In this document: in pieces, positions 1 through 10,986 of the stretch
Layout of the letters: each line of letters starts with the position of its first letter
Numbering within the stretch: the stretch's first letter is position 1
DNA from: Pseudofabraea citricarpa
Taxonomy: Eukaryota > Ascomycota > Leotiomycetes > Helotiales > Dermateaceae
Direction: 5' to 3'
Length of the DNA stretch: 64,000 bases
Assembly: GCA_029641185.1 (NCBI GenBank)
Contig: JAPWGK010000022.1
Span: forward strand, 558,001-622,000
Notes under the pieces: generated by a model
Databases searched by the model: none
Seen by the model: the letters and a program-made list of their open reading frames with translations, nothing else
What the model was told of the DNA's origin: nothing
Program-made: the position numbers and the translations under genes

Positions 1-323
1 AAAAGTTTAATTATTTTTTATTAGAAATCGTAATATAAGCTATAATTATATATATAAGCTAATATAAGCTATAATAAATTATAATAAATCTAAAATAATA
101 GCTTAAAAGTAAAATTATTTATATATATATATATTATAGCTTAGATATTAAATCTTCTTTTTTTATAAATAATAAGATAAATTATAATTATATATATTAG
201 TCGCTTAGAAATAAAATTATTCTTTTATATTATTATTAATACGAATTATAATAATATTACTCTAATTATTATAACTAGTAATATTATATATATAACTTAT
301 AAGAGCTATATTTATATATATAC

Positions 324-430
324 GAGTTATAATAGTTATATTTATATATTTATAAGCTATAATAATTATATCTATATATTTATAAGTCGTAATAATTATA
401 TTTATATATTTATAAGCTATAATAATAATA
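324..430. repeat. 30-bp AT-only tandem repeat
   Basis: Four imperfect, roughly 30-bp units follow each other. Each is built from a variant of agctataataattata followed by tatatatttata, with units starting near 324, 354, 384 and 414. Differences between units are mostly C/T changes, as RIP or ordinary decay would give. No coding role is visible. Confidence 0.6.
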
Positions 431-628
431 ACTACTAGAAAGAATTAATTATTACTAATAGAATATTCCTTAGGGTAATTAAAAGCTTTTATATTAAGTT
501 AATAAAAGTAGGTTAATAAATTTTATATATCTAAGAATTAAAAGCTAAACGATATTATTAAAAAAGTATAATTATTATAAGCTTCTTTAATAACTACTAT
601 TAAGATTAAAAATAAACTCGCTAAGATA

Positions 629-704
629 TTTATAGAGATTCTCTTAATATCTATAGAGATTCTCTTAATACCTATAGAAATTCTCTTAATATCTAAACCT
701 AAAC
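629..704. repeat. 22-bp tandem repeat
   Basis: Three tandem units of about 22 bp contain the word tatagagattctcttaat, with one- or two-base differences between copies. The array lies inside the AT-rich block and has no associated reading frame. Confidence 0.6.
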
Positions 705-770
705 TAGCTACTTATAAAATTATTATATATAAAGATATTCTCTTATTTACTTCTTTTTTATATTCTAAAT

Positions 771-918
771 AACTCTTATATTTATATATTAAGAATAAGA
801 TAGCTAATACGAATATCTTTTTATCTAGTTAACTTAAACGTTAAAATAATAACTCTTATATTTATATATTAAGAATAAGATAGCTAATACGAATACTCTT
901 TTATCTAGTTAACTTAAA
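771..918. repeat. 80-bp tandem duplication
   Basis: Two copies of a unit of about 68-80 bp begin at 771 and 851 with the same word aactcttatatttata and stay almost identical to ttatctagttaactt. Near-identity in so AT-rich a block suggests a recent duplication, or one later than most of the mutation in the block. Confidence 0.7.
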
Positions 919-1299
919 TATTAGAACGAAGGTACGAATAAGATAATATTAACTAAAAAGATTAAATCCGAGCCTAGAGTATAAGCTATAAAGCTAGATA
1001 AAAAATTCGAGCTTAGATAACTCGAGAGAGAAACTATAGAAGAGGAGGAAAAGCTTAAAAACGCTTAGAGAATTATAGAGATACTAAGAAAGAGACGAGA
1101 GAGGAATAAGAGAATTTAGGTTATATAATCTAATATCAAGTAATATTATAGGATTATAGCTTAGTAGGGAAAAGTATAACGTAGTAATAATTAGGCTAAT
1201 AAATAAAGAGTTATATAGTATACTTATAACTTAGGAGGTTCTTTCTTTAAGGAGTAAGTAATAGAATTATATAAATATAAGCTATATATTATTTTTATC

Positions 1300-2142
1300 A
1301 CGTGGCAGAAGTAGGTCCTTTCTCTAGCTTTTTTTGGCCTAGCGCTTGAAAAGGCTTCCGGTATATATATGCTTAAAACCTAGTTTATATTAAATCTAAG
1401 GAGTACCAAGAACCTGCATTTGATATTCTGTATTAATTAAGTTACTTTATAGGGACTTCGAATTATAATTATGTCTCGAAGAACGTGTATTTCACATAGT
1501 TGCTAATCTATAATCATGTTTTCATTTGTAACTTCTTGCTTGTTGTAAGAGTGGTAGAGTGAAGGATTTACGCGAGAGGTGGAAGCGAACGATGAAATGC
1601 GAGCGCGCAAGAAGATATACTCGATACAGAACATGAAGCCAAATGCGTAGAATATGTTAGCCACCCATTCCATAATCGCATCTCATAGTATCCTTCTACT
1701 AAAATATCTATCTGAGGTGATTATCAGTGGCGTAGATGAAGGAATCGCGTCCAATTCCGAAAAGCTGTATCCAACCAATCTCCAAAGTCCAGTGGATTGG
1801 TTAATCTTCGAAGGTCTGCAGTAAATTTAATGCAACTCTTCCATGACTTAAGAAAGCATACACCGCAGTGGTCTTTGTAAGGATATGCAGACGGTAACCT
1901 GGGCTGCCTAGCGCGCATCAGAATTCGCTCCTTCTCTACTTCTTCCTCCCACAAACCCATTTTCGTGTCCATGCTCTCCCTCTATTCTCAACATTTACTC
2001 ACCTCTTCATCACCATCTCGACCCATCAATCTTCATCTCTTGTTACACATTCGTCACTCTATATACCGTCATTTTGAGTCTGCCGTCTACCGACCTCCAT
2101 TGATGCTCTACACGCTCGCTACCAACCATCAGTGAGAGCACA
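1300..2142. other. Intergenic stretch, no supported gene
   Basis: Mixed-composition sequence between the AT-rich block and the recombinase relic. An 82-codon reading frame exists on the minus strand (1724-1972), but it has no recognisable motif and no intron or neighbour context, so I do not call it. The last 150 bases are pyrimidine-rich and could be the old promoter or leader of the degraded gene that follows. Confidence 0.5.
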
Positions 2143-3310
2143 ATGGACGACGATAATTTCAATGGCTCCGACCTCGAATTAGAGAAGAAAGACGATCAAT
2201 TGCGCATTTAGGCGCTAAGTCAATCGCGAAGGTCAAAGAGAATGGCGCTGCAGAGCGAATCGAATATAAGCGTCGCGTCAAGCAGCTGAGATTCACGTCT
2301 GTATCACCTGGGACTACATTCACTCATGCGATTTGGATCAATCGATTTGAGACTTTTCAGAAATACAGTTTGAAAGTTGAGTAATAATAATAATGATAAT
2401 GATGATGATGATGATGATGATAATGATGATGACAATAGTAATGATAATGATAATAATAATAATGATATTAGTTGGTACCACTAAAAGCTCCGATAATATA
2501 ATAAGGCTTTCTTACTTAGAGGTAAGAGGGCCTGCTAATTTTCGCTATAGCTATCCTTTAAATATTAGAATCATCTTTCGGCAGAGTACCAGGTGCTCTG
2601 GTGTTTACGCCTACTGCAGGTGAGGTTTGGATGAAAGTTAAGTAAGTGCCTGCCAAATTGAGCGTAAACTGGCGACATAAGTTCTAATCAATTTGTGTAG
2701 CTCAACCATTGTACCCGATGCTGAACAGATAGAGCGATTCATAGCAATGGTTCCTGCAAAGATCCGCTCCAACTCTCCAGCTGGAGTCCCCAGTCTAAGT
2801 TGGATTACCCATGGCCTCATTAGCATGATTATAGGCTTGACATTTAAATTCGAAGACTTCAAACTCAGCAAGCGCGGTTCAATACGCCTTAATTCATTGA
2901 TCTCTAAATTCTTGGAAGAGGGAACAGCCACTTCTGAACCAGCATGAATCAAACAGTGGTTGAATGCGGCTTTAGTTTTACGAATATCTGTGGCTATTGT
3001 GGCAGATGCCTTGAACAAAGGTACCAAGTCGTGGGATGTGACAATTTCTCGTGTCCTTTCTATGGTATTGATGGCAGCATGTGCTAACCGCTCTGGAAAG
3101 ATTGGAAGATCAAGCAAGTATACGAAGATGGAGTGTTTATGCTAGAAGGATGTGGGTATTTGTCTTTCTTCCACGGATAAAATTGAATGTCTGATTACTC
3201 TTCGATTCCGGAAGGGGAATGGGTATGCTACGACCTTCTTTATTATTTGTCTGAGATTAAAGGCGCCAGTTCTAATTCGTATGTTACTATTTAAGAATTC
3301 ACAGTCATTC
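2143..3310 (+). pseudogene. Relic of a fungal tyrosine-recombinase-like gene
   Basis: The ATG at 2143 opens a 22-codon frame that ends at 2211. The adjacent frame continues without a stop from about 2200 to 2384 and contains HAIWINRFETFQKYSLK. After an AT-rich microsatellite the pieces FTPTAGEVW (about 2600), a block with FKFEDFKLSK (about 2840), TKSWDVTISRVLSMVL (3025-3070) and ITLRFRKG (about 3195) follow on the same strand, broken by stops and frame changes. From memory this order matches a repetitive fungal family often annotated as FluG/C2H2-like or crypton-like tyrosine recombinases, particularly the SWD...LS.VL...A..RSGD region and the TLRFRKG segment. The C-terminal catalytic R-H-R-Y half is not seen. 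At least four disruptions make it non-functional. The minus-strand frame over 2638-3117 is a shadow. Confidence 0.5.
2380..2466. repeat. ATG/ATA microsatellite inside the recombinase relic
   Basis: A run of (ata)n, (atg)n and tgat units of about 85 bp interrupts the degraded reading frame just after FQKYSLK. It probably expanded after the gene had lost function, because it brings stop codons into the continuing frame. Confidence 0.8.
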
Positions 3311-3319
3311 TTATAAGGC

Positions 3320-3683
3320 TAAGCTATATTGTATAAAATGAGGAGAAGATAGATGAATTAGCCATCCAGCTTAGCTACTTATTGTCACCTAATCCCTTTT
3401 ATTTCTATTATTATAAAGAACTTTATAGAAATATATATGCAGTTAGCTTTATATAACCTAGATACTAATAATTTACCTATGAATAATTCTAAATGTCACT
3501 TAGTGTATGATAATTATATTTTATAAGTTGTTTATTATTTTATTATTTGTCGAAACTATTATAATTTGTAGAAGGAACGAATAATATACTAATACGCAAG
3601 GAATTTATTCTAATTTGTAAGAATCTAAATCTAATTTATTTTACTTGAGAAATATGACAATAGATCTACCCGCTCAAAAAGCT
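3320..3683. other. AT-rich gap
   Basis: About 360 bp of AT-rich sequence between the recombinase relic and the 3' end of the DUF2306 gene. No gene, repeat array or RNA gene is recognised. Confidence 0.5.
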
Positions 3684-4777
3684 TCATAGTACATAAGGAT
3701 CAGAATCCCCCCACCTGTCCACAGTCAATCCAGCACTCCCTGGATTTTCAAACCCTCTTTCTAGTTGCTTCTGATAGCTGATCTTCCGTAATCGTTGAGT
3801 CTCCTTTGGTGTCAAACTCAAGTAAATTTCAACCCCGATAAGATGAATAAGTAGAGCCAGCCAAAGTGCCATACCAAATGGCAGGCCTAAGCTAACACCA
3901 ATCTGTTCTGACTGATCATCAAACTTCGCCTGAACGATAACTCTGTTAAATGGAAGAGCTGATGCATTGGCGCATTGTGGGTAAAAAGCTGCAAAATCCG
4001 CAACGTCTGCAGGTTCATCGTTGTACTGAGAAGCGATCTCTTTGCAGGTCATAGTGCCGTAGTATGTTCCGATGGCAGAGATAGTCAAAGCTGCGGTGAT
4101 TTGGATCAGTCGAACTGTAATGATGGTACCCATATAAAACATCCCCCTCAACATCCAAGCTCTATGTTGTTCGATTTGTAATCTTCTGATATTATACCAT
4201 GCCATAGTGATACTTGATGTTGTTAATATAACCAGAACTCCCACGGCAGTTTGGGTCTCAATGGTACCACCAAAAGCACGACGCGCTATCATAAGTGCAC
4301 CGACGTTAGATATGAAGATCAAAACAATAACAAGGTAACCATTGATCCGATGGAAGATAAGCGCTTTTTGACGAATGACAGGTACAAATTGCCATATCAT
4401 GAGCAGACCAGCAGGGATAACTGTTGTGAGATGCAAACTAATCCCAATTCTGTAGTGACCATGCTCATACCAGTACCACTCATTAGGACTGGCCGAATTC
4501 TTGTAACTACTGGACGCAGGACCAGCAATATTCATGTAGGAGACTCGTGCTAATGAGAAACCCAGCATAGCGCCAGCAAAGATTATAACTGAAAGTGTTA
4601 GACATTGAGATAACAGTGCTTTGAACAATACTCACAAAGTGGGAAATTATAGCCCTTGGAAAAGCCCAGAGGCCGATAAGCCTTACGAAAGAAAGAAACA
4701 AATCGACCCGCTGGAGCGTCAGGAGCTTTGGGGGCCATATCAGACGAAGATGAGTTTTGTACTGATGGGGCCTCCAT
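3684..4777 (-). CDS. DUF2306 integral membrane protein, two exons
   Basis: Predicted product of 348 aa from exons 4777-4636 and 4588-3684. The 47-bp intron runs GTGAGT...TTTCAG and the junction restores the frame, giving NFPLFIIFAGAML. The ATG at 4777 adds a 47-residue polar N-terminus; the long minus-strand frame alone would lack this exon. The protein has about six hydrophobic segments, including one after the N-terminus, LHLTTVIPAGLLMIWQF, YLVIVLIFISNVGALMI and GMALWLALLIHLIGVEIY. The HRINGYL motif before the third segment and the order of segments fit the DUF2306 (PF10067) family of fungal and bacterial membrane proteins of unknown function. It is divergent from the aldo/keto reductase gene across a 1.2-kb spacer that carries cluster motif copies, so co-regulation is possible but not shown. 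Confidence 0.8.
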
Positions 4778-5978
4778 GGTGATCTTGTCTGCTTGGGAAA
4801 CTCAAGTAGAATATGATTGATCAGGGCAACAGGAGTTAAGAGTAGATTTTGAGATGATTTCGGTACAAGCAAGAAGACTGGTGCTGTAAAATGGCTTAAA
4901 AGATGCCTCTGGGTTATGATATGTGTAAAGAGACAAACGGAATCACTTTAGAAGTATTAAAGCAACACGTTTACTGAGTTTCAATAGGTATACCTGATTA
5001 TCCTCACCCAAACGCGATTCAGAGAACTTACATTTAGAACCGTTATCGTACCGACTTCTCAGGTACTAATTGTGGAGATCAGTTCCCCTCCGAGAAAATG
5101 TTCAGGGCTATGGTACAACATGTGTCTCGTTAAATGAAATGTCAAGAATACCAAGCCCTACCTACCGCCTATCGAGAGTGGTGCCAAGGGGTATTATACC
5201 TTTCAAGGTCGACAGTGCATTCGCATTCGCTAAAAAGTAAAGGATTTTATTGCGCGAATTCTTTATTTTAACGAGTCACGATTAGGAAATTAGGCCTCTG
5301 CCTAGCCTCACAGAAGAGATTTTCTAAATTGGGCTTGGCGAGGTTAGGTCTTACATTTCAAGGTTCATCAGAGCTTGCCAAGCCTTCTTCTCAATTCTAT
5401 AGACCCGTAATATCTAAGGAGTTAGCCATCACAGCTTAAGCGCATTTGGAGATTCTGTGATTACGCTTTCGGTAGTTGAGATATTCATCTTCAATTCAAA
5501 ATTTGTGCAGAATTATGAATCTTTCTTCTTCAAGAAATAATAAGGCTTAACTCATTACCTGGAGAATGAATGAAGAATTCCAGAATGCCAGCAATCCTGA
5601 AGCTTCATAGATATCTGTGCACAGATGGAAAATAAGCAAGGCTGTTATAAGTCCGAGTTTAAAGTAAGGATTGTTTTTTCGGAGTTATCTTTGAATTTAG
5701 CGATAATGGTGGCTCATTAAGCATGAATGTGAAGCTTATGTTACATTATAAACTCCGGAAACATTTCGACTTATCTAGAGCTTTGATAATCACAACATTC
5801 AAGCCATTCATAATAAGGGCAATGTAAAAAGTGATATAAGATATTCTTTGATCAAGTCTCTCGAGCAAACTCCAGTCCAATTTAATCTACAGCTTCTACA
5901 TTCCAACCATTAAATTCCGGTCAAGTTTAACTTCGTATCCGATAGCAGAAATCAAGAGGTTATTCCCGACTCACAAAA
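4778..5978. promoter_or_regulatory. Divergent promoter region with ACTCCG elements
   Basis: This 1.2-kb spacer separates the DUF2306 gene (minus) from the aldo/keto reductase gene (plus). It holds the cluster-type element at 5680-5685 (minus orientation, extended word aaagataactccga) and at 5752-5757 (aactccgg), 222-299 bp before the reductase ATG. A weaker match, cctccgag, is near 5089. The same core recurs before the MFS and PKS genes. No gene is seen in the spacer. Confidence 0.55.
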
Positions 5979-7019
5979 ATGGGTAGCATAACACCAACTC
6001 CTTTCAAATCCGTCCTGCCCGTAATTTTAGGTGCGCTGGAATGGGGATGCTTTGACCACGTTGAAGGGCTCGTTGACCCGTTTCCAACTGTGGAGAGCGT
6101 TGCTCCAATGATTGATCTGTTTCAGTCCCACGGCCATAACAAACTCGACACTAATCGCCTCTACGGACTCGGCCGTTCCGAAAAGCTTATCGGAGAGTCA
6201 GATTGGCAAAAGCGAGGTCTAACCATCGAGACAAAGTTATACCCTACAAAATACAGATTCCTAGGGGAATTAAAAAAGCCTTACAATCATGGACCAGAAG
6301 ATCTACGGGAAGGCTTGAAAGATAGTCTGGAGCTTCTGAAGGCCACTAAGATTGACACCTGGTTTTTGTCCGCCCCAGATCGCAGCACTCCATTCGAAGT
6401 CACCATGAGGACTGTGAATGAACTTTACAACGAAGGACATTTTACTCGATTCGGCCTCTCCAATTTCAAGGCTTGGGAAGTTGCGCAATTGCAAGAAATC
6501 TGCATCAAGCATGGCTGGGTCAGACCAACAGTATTCCAAGGAATTTACAATGCTCTTCTTAGAGACATCGAACCTGAATTGGTTCACTGCATCAGACACT
6601 ATGGGATGTCATTGGAAGCTGCCCAACCACTTGCCAGTGGAATGCTTGCTTACAGATTGACACCGGATCAGGTACATCCAATTGGTTCGAGATTTGACCC
6701 CAATCCCGATAACATCATTGGAAGACATCTTCGGGTTCGATATCTCCACCAGCCATATTTTGATGCGATGGAGATCATCCACAAGGCAGCTAAGAAGCAC
6801 GGCTTCACGGAGAATGAATGCGCCTTGAGATGGTTGACACACCATAGCGTACTGGACAAGGATCTGGGAGATGCCGTTGCTGTTGGTGGTGGGACATTGG
6901 AGCATCTGGAAGAGAATTTGACAGATCTTGAGAAAGGACCACTTCCAGAGGATGTTGTTGAGGCTTTCGAAGAAGCATGGAAAGTAGCCAGCGCTGTTCG
7001 CTACAATTATTGGCATTGA
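5979..7019 (+). CDS. Aldo/keto reductase, aflatoxin-aldehyde-reductase (AKR7-like) type
   Basis: Single exon, 346 aa, the usual length for AKR7-like enzymes, which reduce aldehydes with NADPH in the cytosol. Family marks include LDTNRLYGLGRSEKLIG (residues 56-72), IETKLYP (84-88 region), APDRSTP, GLSNF (159-163), QGIYNALLRDIEPEL (187-201) and QPLASGMLAYR. Three residues of the tetrad are in place: Asp57, Tyr62 and Lys86. The position normally held by the catalytic His (YLHAPD in relatives) is Ser131 in WFLSAPD. The enzyme may therefore be altered in catalysis or act on a different substrate. The AAAATGGG context supports the start. Upstream ACTCCG elements and proximity to the MFS gene suggest it belongs to the polyketide cluster, where an aldehyde from the NR-PKS reductase domain would be a natural substrate; this is inference. 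Confidence 0.85.
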   Translation: MGSITPTPFKSVLPVILGALEWGCFDHVEGLVDPFPTVESVAPMIDLFQSHGHNKLDTNRLYGLGRSEKLIGESDWQKRGLTIETKLYPTKYRFLGELKKPYNHGPEDLREGLKDSLELLKATKIDTWFLSAPDRSTPFEVTMRTVNELYNEGHFTRFGLSNFKAWEVAQLQEICIKHGWVRPTVFQGIYNALLRDIEPELVHCIRHYGMSLEAAQPLASGMLAYRLTPDQVHPIGSRFDPNPDNIIGRHLRVRYLHQPYFDAMEIIHKAAKKHGFTENECALRWLTHHSVLDKDLGDAVAVGGGTLEHLEENLTDLEKGPLPEDVVEAFEEAWKVASAVRYNYWH

Positions 7020-8235
7020 AGAGGTCTCTTGAATGTCAACCTCTCTTGAATGTCAACCTAAAGATATATTTACCATGCGCGCTTTTGTTCTTCATTAGCC
7101 CATACGAATTGAGAGTCGCAATTCTATCTGAAAAGCACATGACTGTGTAATATTTTATTGATGTCGTATATTGAATCGTGAACCAATACCAAACCCCGCT
7201 GAATAATACAAATTTAGATTCCGTTGAGTGTTAATTCTGTTTCAATCTCACTCTTTCAAATCTAGACAAAGTCTGCTCTAAAGATGACTGTGTATTGACT
7301 GATTTAAAGATGTTATACCATCTGGCTAGTACTCTTCATTCACTGCTGAATTTCAGTGACCGATGAAGTTATTCAGAGGCTTTGCTAGAAGAAGTCTTAT
7401 CTCCATCGTACGTAATCACTCCTTTCGACTGGCCAAGAGTGTGGGCTGAAAAGATACTCCGAGAATCCACAAATAAGACCTCGCTCTGCCTTGGGAAATT
7501 ATACCCCGCTAAAGATACTCCGAGGTCAAGGCCTCGCTAAACTTAGCTCAGGGGCCTGATGCATCCTGCATTAAGGATTAAGCGAGAGACACAATAACGA
7601 CTAGTAGCCAATTACTTTTGCTCCGGGTAGACCTTCGCTTTCAATTTACGTGGGAGCACTTTTGACAAGGTCCACAGATACAGTGAGCAAAGCGGATGCG
7701 AATGCATAATCGTCAAAGTTCGATTATTGATCATCGGAAACACAAGTTGTTCGTTCCGGCTGTGAAGAAACACGTCTAGATTGATATACTTATTGAATTA
7801 CGCATTTAAGCGAAAGCGAGAAAACTGAAACAACCAAAGTTGAGTATTCTAGACCACTAAAAGATTGTTGAATTACATCTGACATCATGATGTTTACACC
7901 ACGTAACGCGTCCATGGAATTTGAGAGGTTCACTAAGGTATTTCCTCAAAATGCGAAAGCTTCATCGGGAGCTTCAAGAAGGCGTCAGTGAATTAAGAAT
8001 CCATCTCTTGCCGAGTCGAGAGTAAGTCCGGTCGGGTTGTCGGAGTGAGAAGTTGCTAGAGTCCACAGAAAAGACCCGACAACCGATAGAATTCTCTCCA
8101 GTCGCTTAATACTTGGGTATGTACTTATGAACAAGAAACCGACTTGCAGTAGATAGACTACTATTCCTTTTTCAGCTTCAATCTTTTCTACATTCCTTCC
8201 CCAAATTAACCCCTAATTCTGGATCCGCTTACAAG
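7020..8235. promoter_or_regulatory. MFS promoter region with three ACTCCG elements
   Basis: Gene-free spacer of 1.2 kb. It contains two near-identical elements, aaagatactccgag, with cores at 7456-7461 and 7517-7522 (61 bp apart), and a third inverted core at 8041-8046, 190 bp before the MFS start codon. A pyrimidine-rich stretch (8160-8215) precedes the ATG, as is common in fungal leaders. Binding by a CGG-recognising Zn2Cys6 regulator is inferred from the core sequence. Confidence 0.6.
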
Positions 8236-10211
8236 ATGTCGGAAAAGATTATAGATCAGCCTACGGTTGCAAATGCTAGTATCTCCTCATCAGAACTTCA
8301 ACCAAGCTCTCATACCGGGACCGATACAGTATCAACAAACACAGAAAACAGTACTGCCGACATTCAAACAACTGTCATTGACCCTGAAAAGAGAGATGAT
8401 GTCGACATCATTCTGCCTCCCACAATCATTGCGGAGCCACAATATTTGACTGGCTTTAAACTTCTATGCGTCGTGGTATCTTTGCTATCTGCAATCTTTT
8501 GTGTCGCTCTGGATAGCACAAGTAAGTTTATCACAGCAGCCTCTTTATAATACTAATTAGCAATATAGTTCTCGCAACTGTTATCCCTTCTATAACATCT
8601 GATTTTGATACGATCGAAGACATAGCATGGTATGGTTCTGCATACCTTTTAACATCATGTAGTTAGTATACCAAAAGTACCTCAAATCGCTTTTATTAAC
8701 TTGTCTTAGGTCTTCAAATGTTTTACGCGAAACTATATACATACCACAACGTCAAATGGGTTTTCCTTTTCGCTCTCTTCATGTTTGAACTTGGATCTTT
8801 GATTTGCGGAGTTGCTCCGACTTCAACCGCTTTGATCGTTGGTCGCGCTATCGCAGGCTGTGGCTCTGCAGGACTGTTTACAGGTGTCACAACAGGTGTT
8901 TCTCTCATTGCACCTCTCAAAAACCGACCTCTTATAATTAATGCTGCTGGTGGCTTGTATGCTTTCAATTCTATCATTGGACCAATTGTAAATTCCTTGG
9001 AACCAAAATCTAAGAAACTTTGCTAATTAAATTTATAGGTTGGTGGTACTTTGACAGATGCCTTAAGTTGGCGATGGTGTTTCTATATCAACCGTAAGAT
9101 ATCATCAGAGGGAAATAGGTAAATGCTAACATTATAGTTCCTATTGGGCTCATCACCTTGTCGGGAGTCGTCTTCTATCTTCGTAGTGATCACGACACAG
9201 CCGATAAGAAGGCTACTTCATTCGGCATCGATTTCATCATGCGATATGACCCCATTGGAAACTTATTCCTCGTATGTGCAGTTATAACCTTGCTCCTTGC
9301 TATTGAATGGGGCGGCAATACATATCCTTGGTCGAGTGCAAGAATCGTTGTTCTCTTTGTGATTTCCGGTTTATCAACTGTTGCTTTCGTATCCGTACAA
9401 GTTTGGCAAGGAGAAAAATCAGTTTGTAAGTTCAATCTATTCAAAACTTGGTCATATTCTCACGTCAATAGTACCACCGAGAATTATCAAGAAAAGAAGT
9501 ATTCCTTTTGGATCCCTCTTCATTCTATGCATTGGCAGTTCAACATTCCCTACACTCTACTACCTTCCGATTTGGTTCCAGAGTATTCGTGGCGACAGTT
9601 CGATCATGTCAGCAGTACATATGTTACCTACAGCTCTATCGGCTCTTAGTGGTACAACATTCGCTGGAATAATGTCTACTAGGATTGGTTACTACATGCC
9701 TTTCGCATGTGCCTGTGTTGTATTGATGCCGCTTGGTGCTGGACTACTCATGACCTTGAAGGTTGGATTTCCCACCGCTAAATGGATCGGATACCAGATT
9801 TTATACGGCTTTGGGATTGGCATGGGTTTCCAGCAAGCTAATGTCGCAGTTCAAGCTTCGCTCCCAGTCCCTGACGTTCCAATAGGGTCTTCAATCATGT
9901 TCTCTAGTCAACTCCTTGGAAGTGCTATATTTAATTCCGTCGCTCAGAACATCTTCACGACTCATCTGAAGGCCAATATCGGTGCTTTGGAAATTTCTAC
10001 TTTTACTCCAGAGATTGCAGTAAATGTCGGTGTAACGGAAATTCGAGACAATGTTCTTGCTTCCGACCTCCCAAGTGTACTGGTTGCCTATAACGATGCT
10101 ATTGTTCAGGTGTTTCAGTTATCACTAATAACAAGTTGTATTGCTGTCATTGGTGTGGCTGGCATGGAATGGTTACCTCTTAGGCAGAGAAAACCTCCGA
10201 CTGATTCTTAA
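8236..10211 (+). CDS. MFS efflux transporter (DHA2/14-TMS type), six exons
   Basis: Predicted 578 aa from exons 8236-8521, 8569-8658, 8710-8987, 9039-9093, 9138-9425 and 9472-10211. All introns are GT-AG of 44-51 bp and every junction keeps frame. The joined protein has VALDSTILATVIPSI (the antiporter motif C region), DIAWYGSAYLLTSC, the LIVGRAIAGCGSAG segment, SWRWCFYINLPIGL and many hydrophobic helices, with a polar N-terminus of about 70 residues. These are marks of drug:H+ antiporters that export fungal secondary metabolites across the plasma membrane. Three ACTCCG elements upstream tie it to the PKS genes, so self-protection or product export is its likely role. A proton-driven mechanism is assigned from the family only. 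Confidence 0.88.
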
Positions 10212-10986
10212 AGAATAGCCGTTTTAGTCCATTGTCGAGCACTAACTCTGATATCTGGGCTGATTTTAAGGCATACTATTATTTGTAGGAGTAATTATCT
10301 GTATTTAGCAAAACAAAATTGAAACTTGTACGGCTTTTTGATATATATGTCACACTATTACATGTTATGATGCTAAATTAGTTGGGATATAATAACGTAT
10401 TATATGACGTTATAAAATACTTGACTATCGCACTGCTTGCTAATTAATTTATGTGTTCCAATTTTGAACTTGAATTTAATCTCTTTACTAGAGAATTCTC
10501 TAATAATTACTATTTTAATACTATGATTTATAGATACCTCGGATTACAAAGATAATTCAAGTCACCTGAATTTATATTCTCTAATAATTACTATGTTAAT
10601 TACTATGATTTATAAGCGCTTCAGATTAAAAAGATAGTTCGAAGAACGTAAATTTCATACGGCTGCTAATTTATGCAAAGAGCCATTTAAGCATATCTTA
10701 CTTTCAATCAAATAATTGCAATTAATTGTAATAGTCTTTTCAAGGAACCTTGTCGAATGCTATCGTATTATAACTTTCAAATTTCAGAATTTCTTATCAC
10801 TCTGGTAATCGCTTTTCAAGAATAAAGTGCAAAAGAAATGAGTACATGCTGGAACTTCGGGATGGCATGGGGATTCTATAAAAGACACTCCGAAGTTTCT
10901 AACTGAAATTTTATTTGCAAAGCTACGCATTGTTTGATAATTCAACTACCAGTGACGCCGATTACCTGGTATCATCGCTTGTCCAT
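10212..10986. promoter_or_regulatory. Convergent spacer with an orphan TATA box and cluster element
   Basis: The spacer lies between the 3' ends of the MFS (plus) and SNF2-like (minus) genes, so no promoter is expected. Yet 10877-10884 reads tataaaag and runs straight into the element aaagacactccga (core 10887-10892). Its 14-base extended form matches the inverted one before the HR-PKS (core 27093-27098). About 100 bp downstream the sequence reaches the SNF2-like stop codon without an ATG-led gene. The left part of the spacer is AT-rich. I read this as the promoter of a lost or displaced cluster gene; that is inference. Confidence 0.45.

Larger units (their letters stand above)
1..1290. repeat. 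AT-rich, RIP-like block without genes
   Basis: This stretch is almost entirely A and T, with many TA steps and very few CA/TG or GC-containing words. No reading frame of useful length exists on either strand. The composition changes abruptly near 1295, where ordinary mixed sequence starts with the word cacgtggcag. Such blocks in ascomycetes are usually transposon copies degraded by repeat-induced point mutation; that origin is inferred, because no recognisable transposase or LTR remains. It carries at least three short tandem arrays, listed separately. Confidence 0.75.

Noticed and set aside
1724..1972. 82-codon minus-strand frame
   Set aside because: Short, no recognisable motif, lies in a gene-poor stretch next to RIP-like DNA.
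2638..3117. 159-codon minus-strand frame
   Set aside because: It overlaps the plus-strand recombinase relic, whose motif blocks explain the sequence better; it is a shadow frame.
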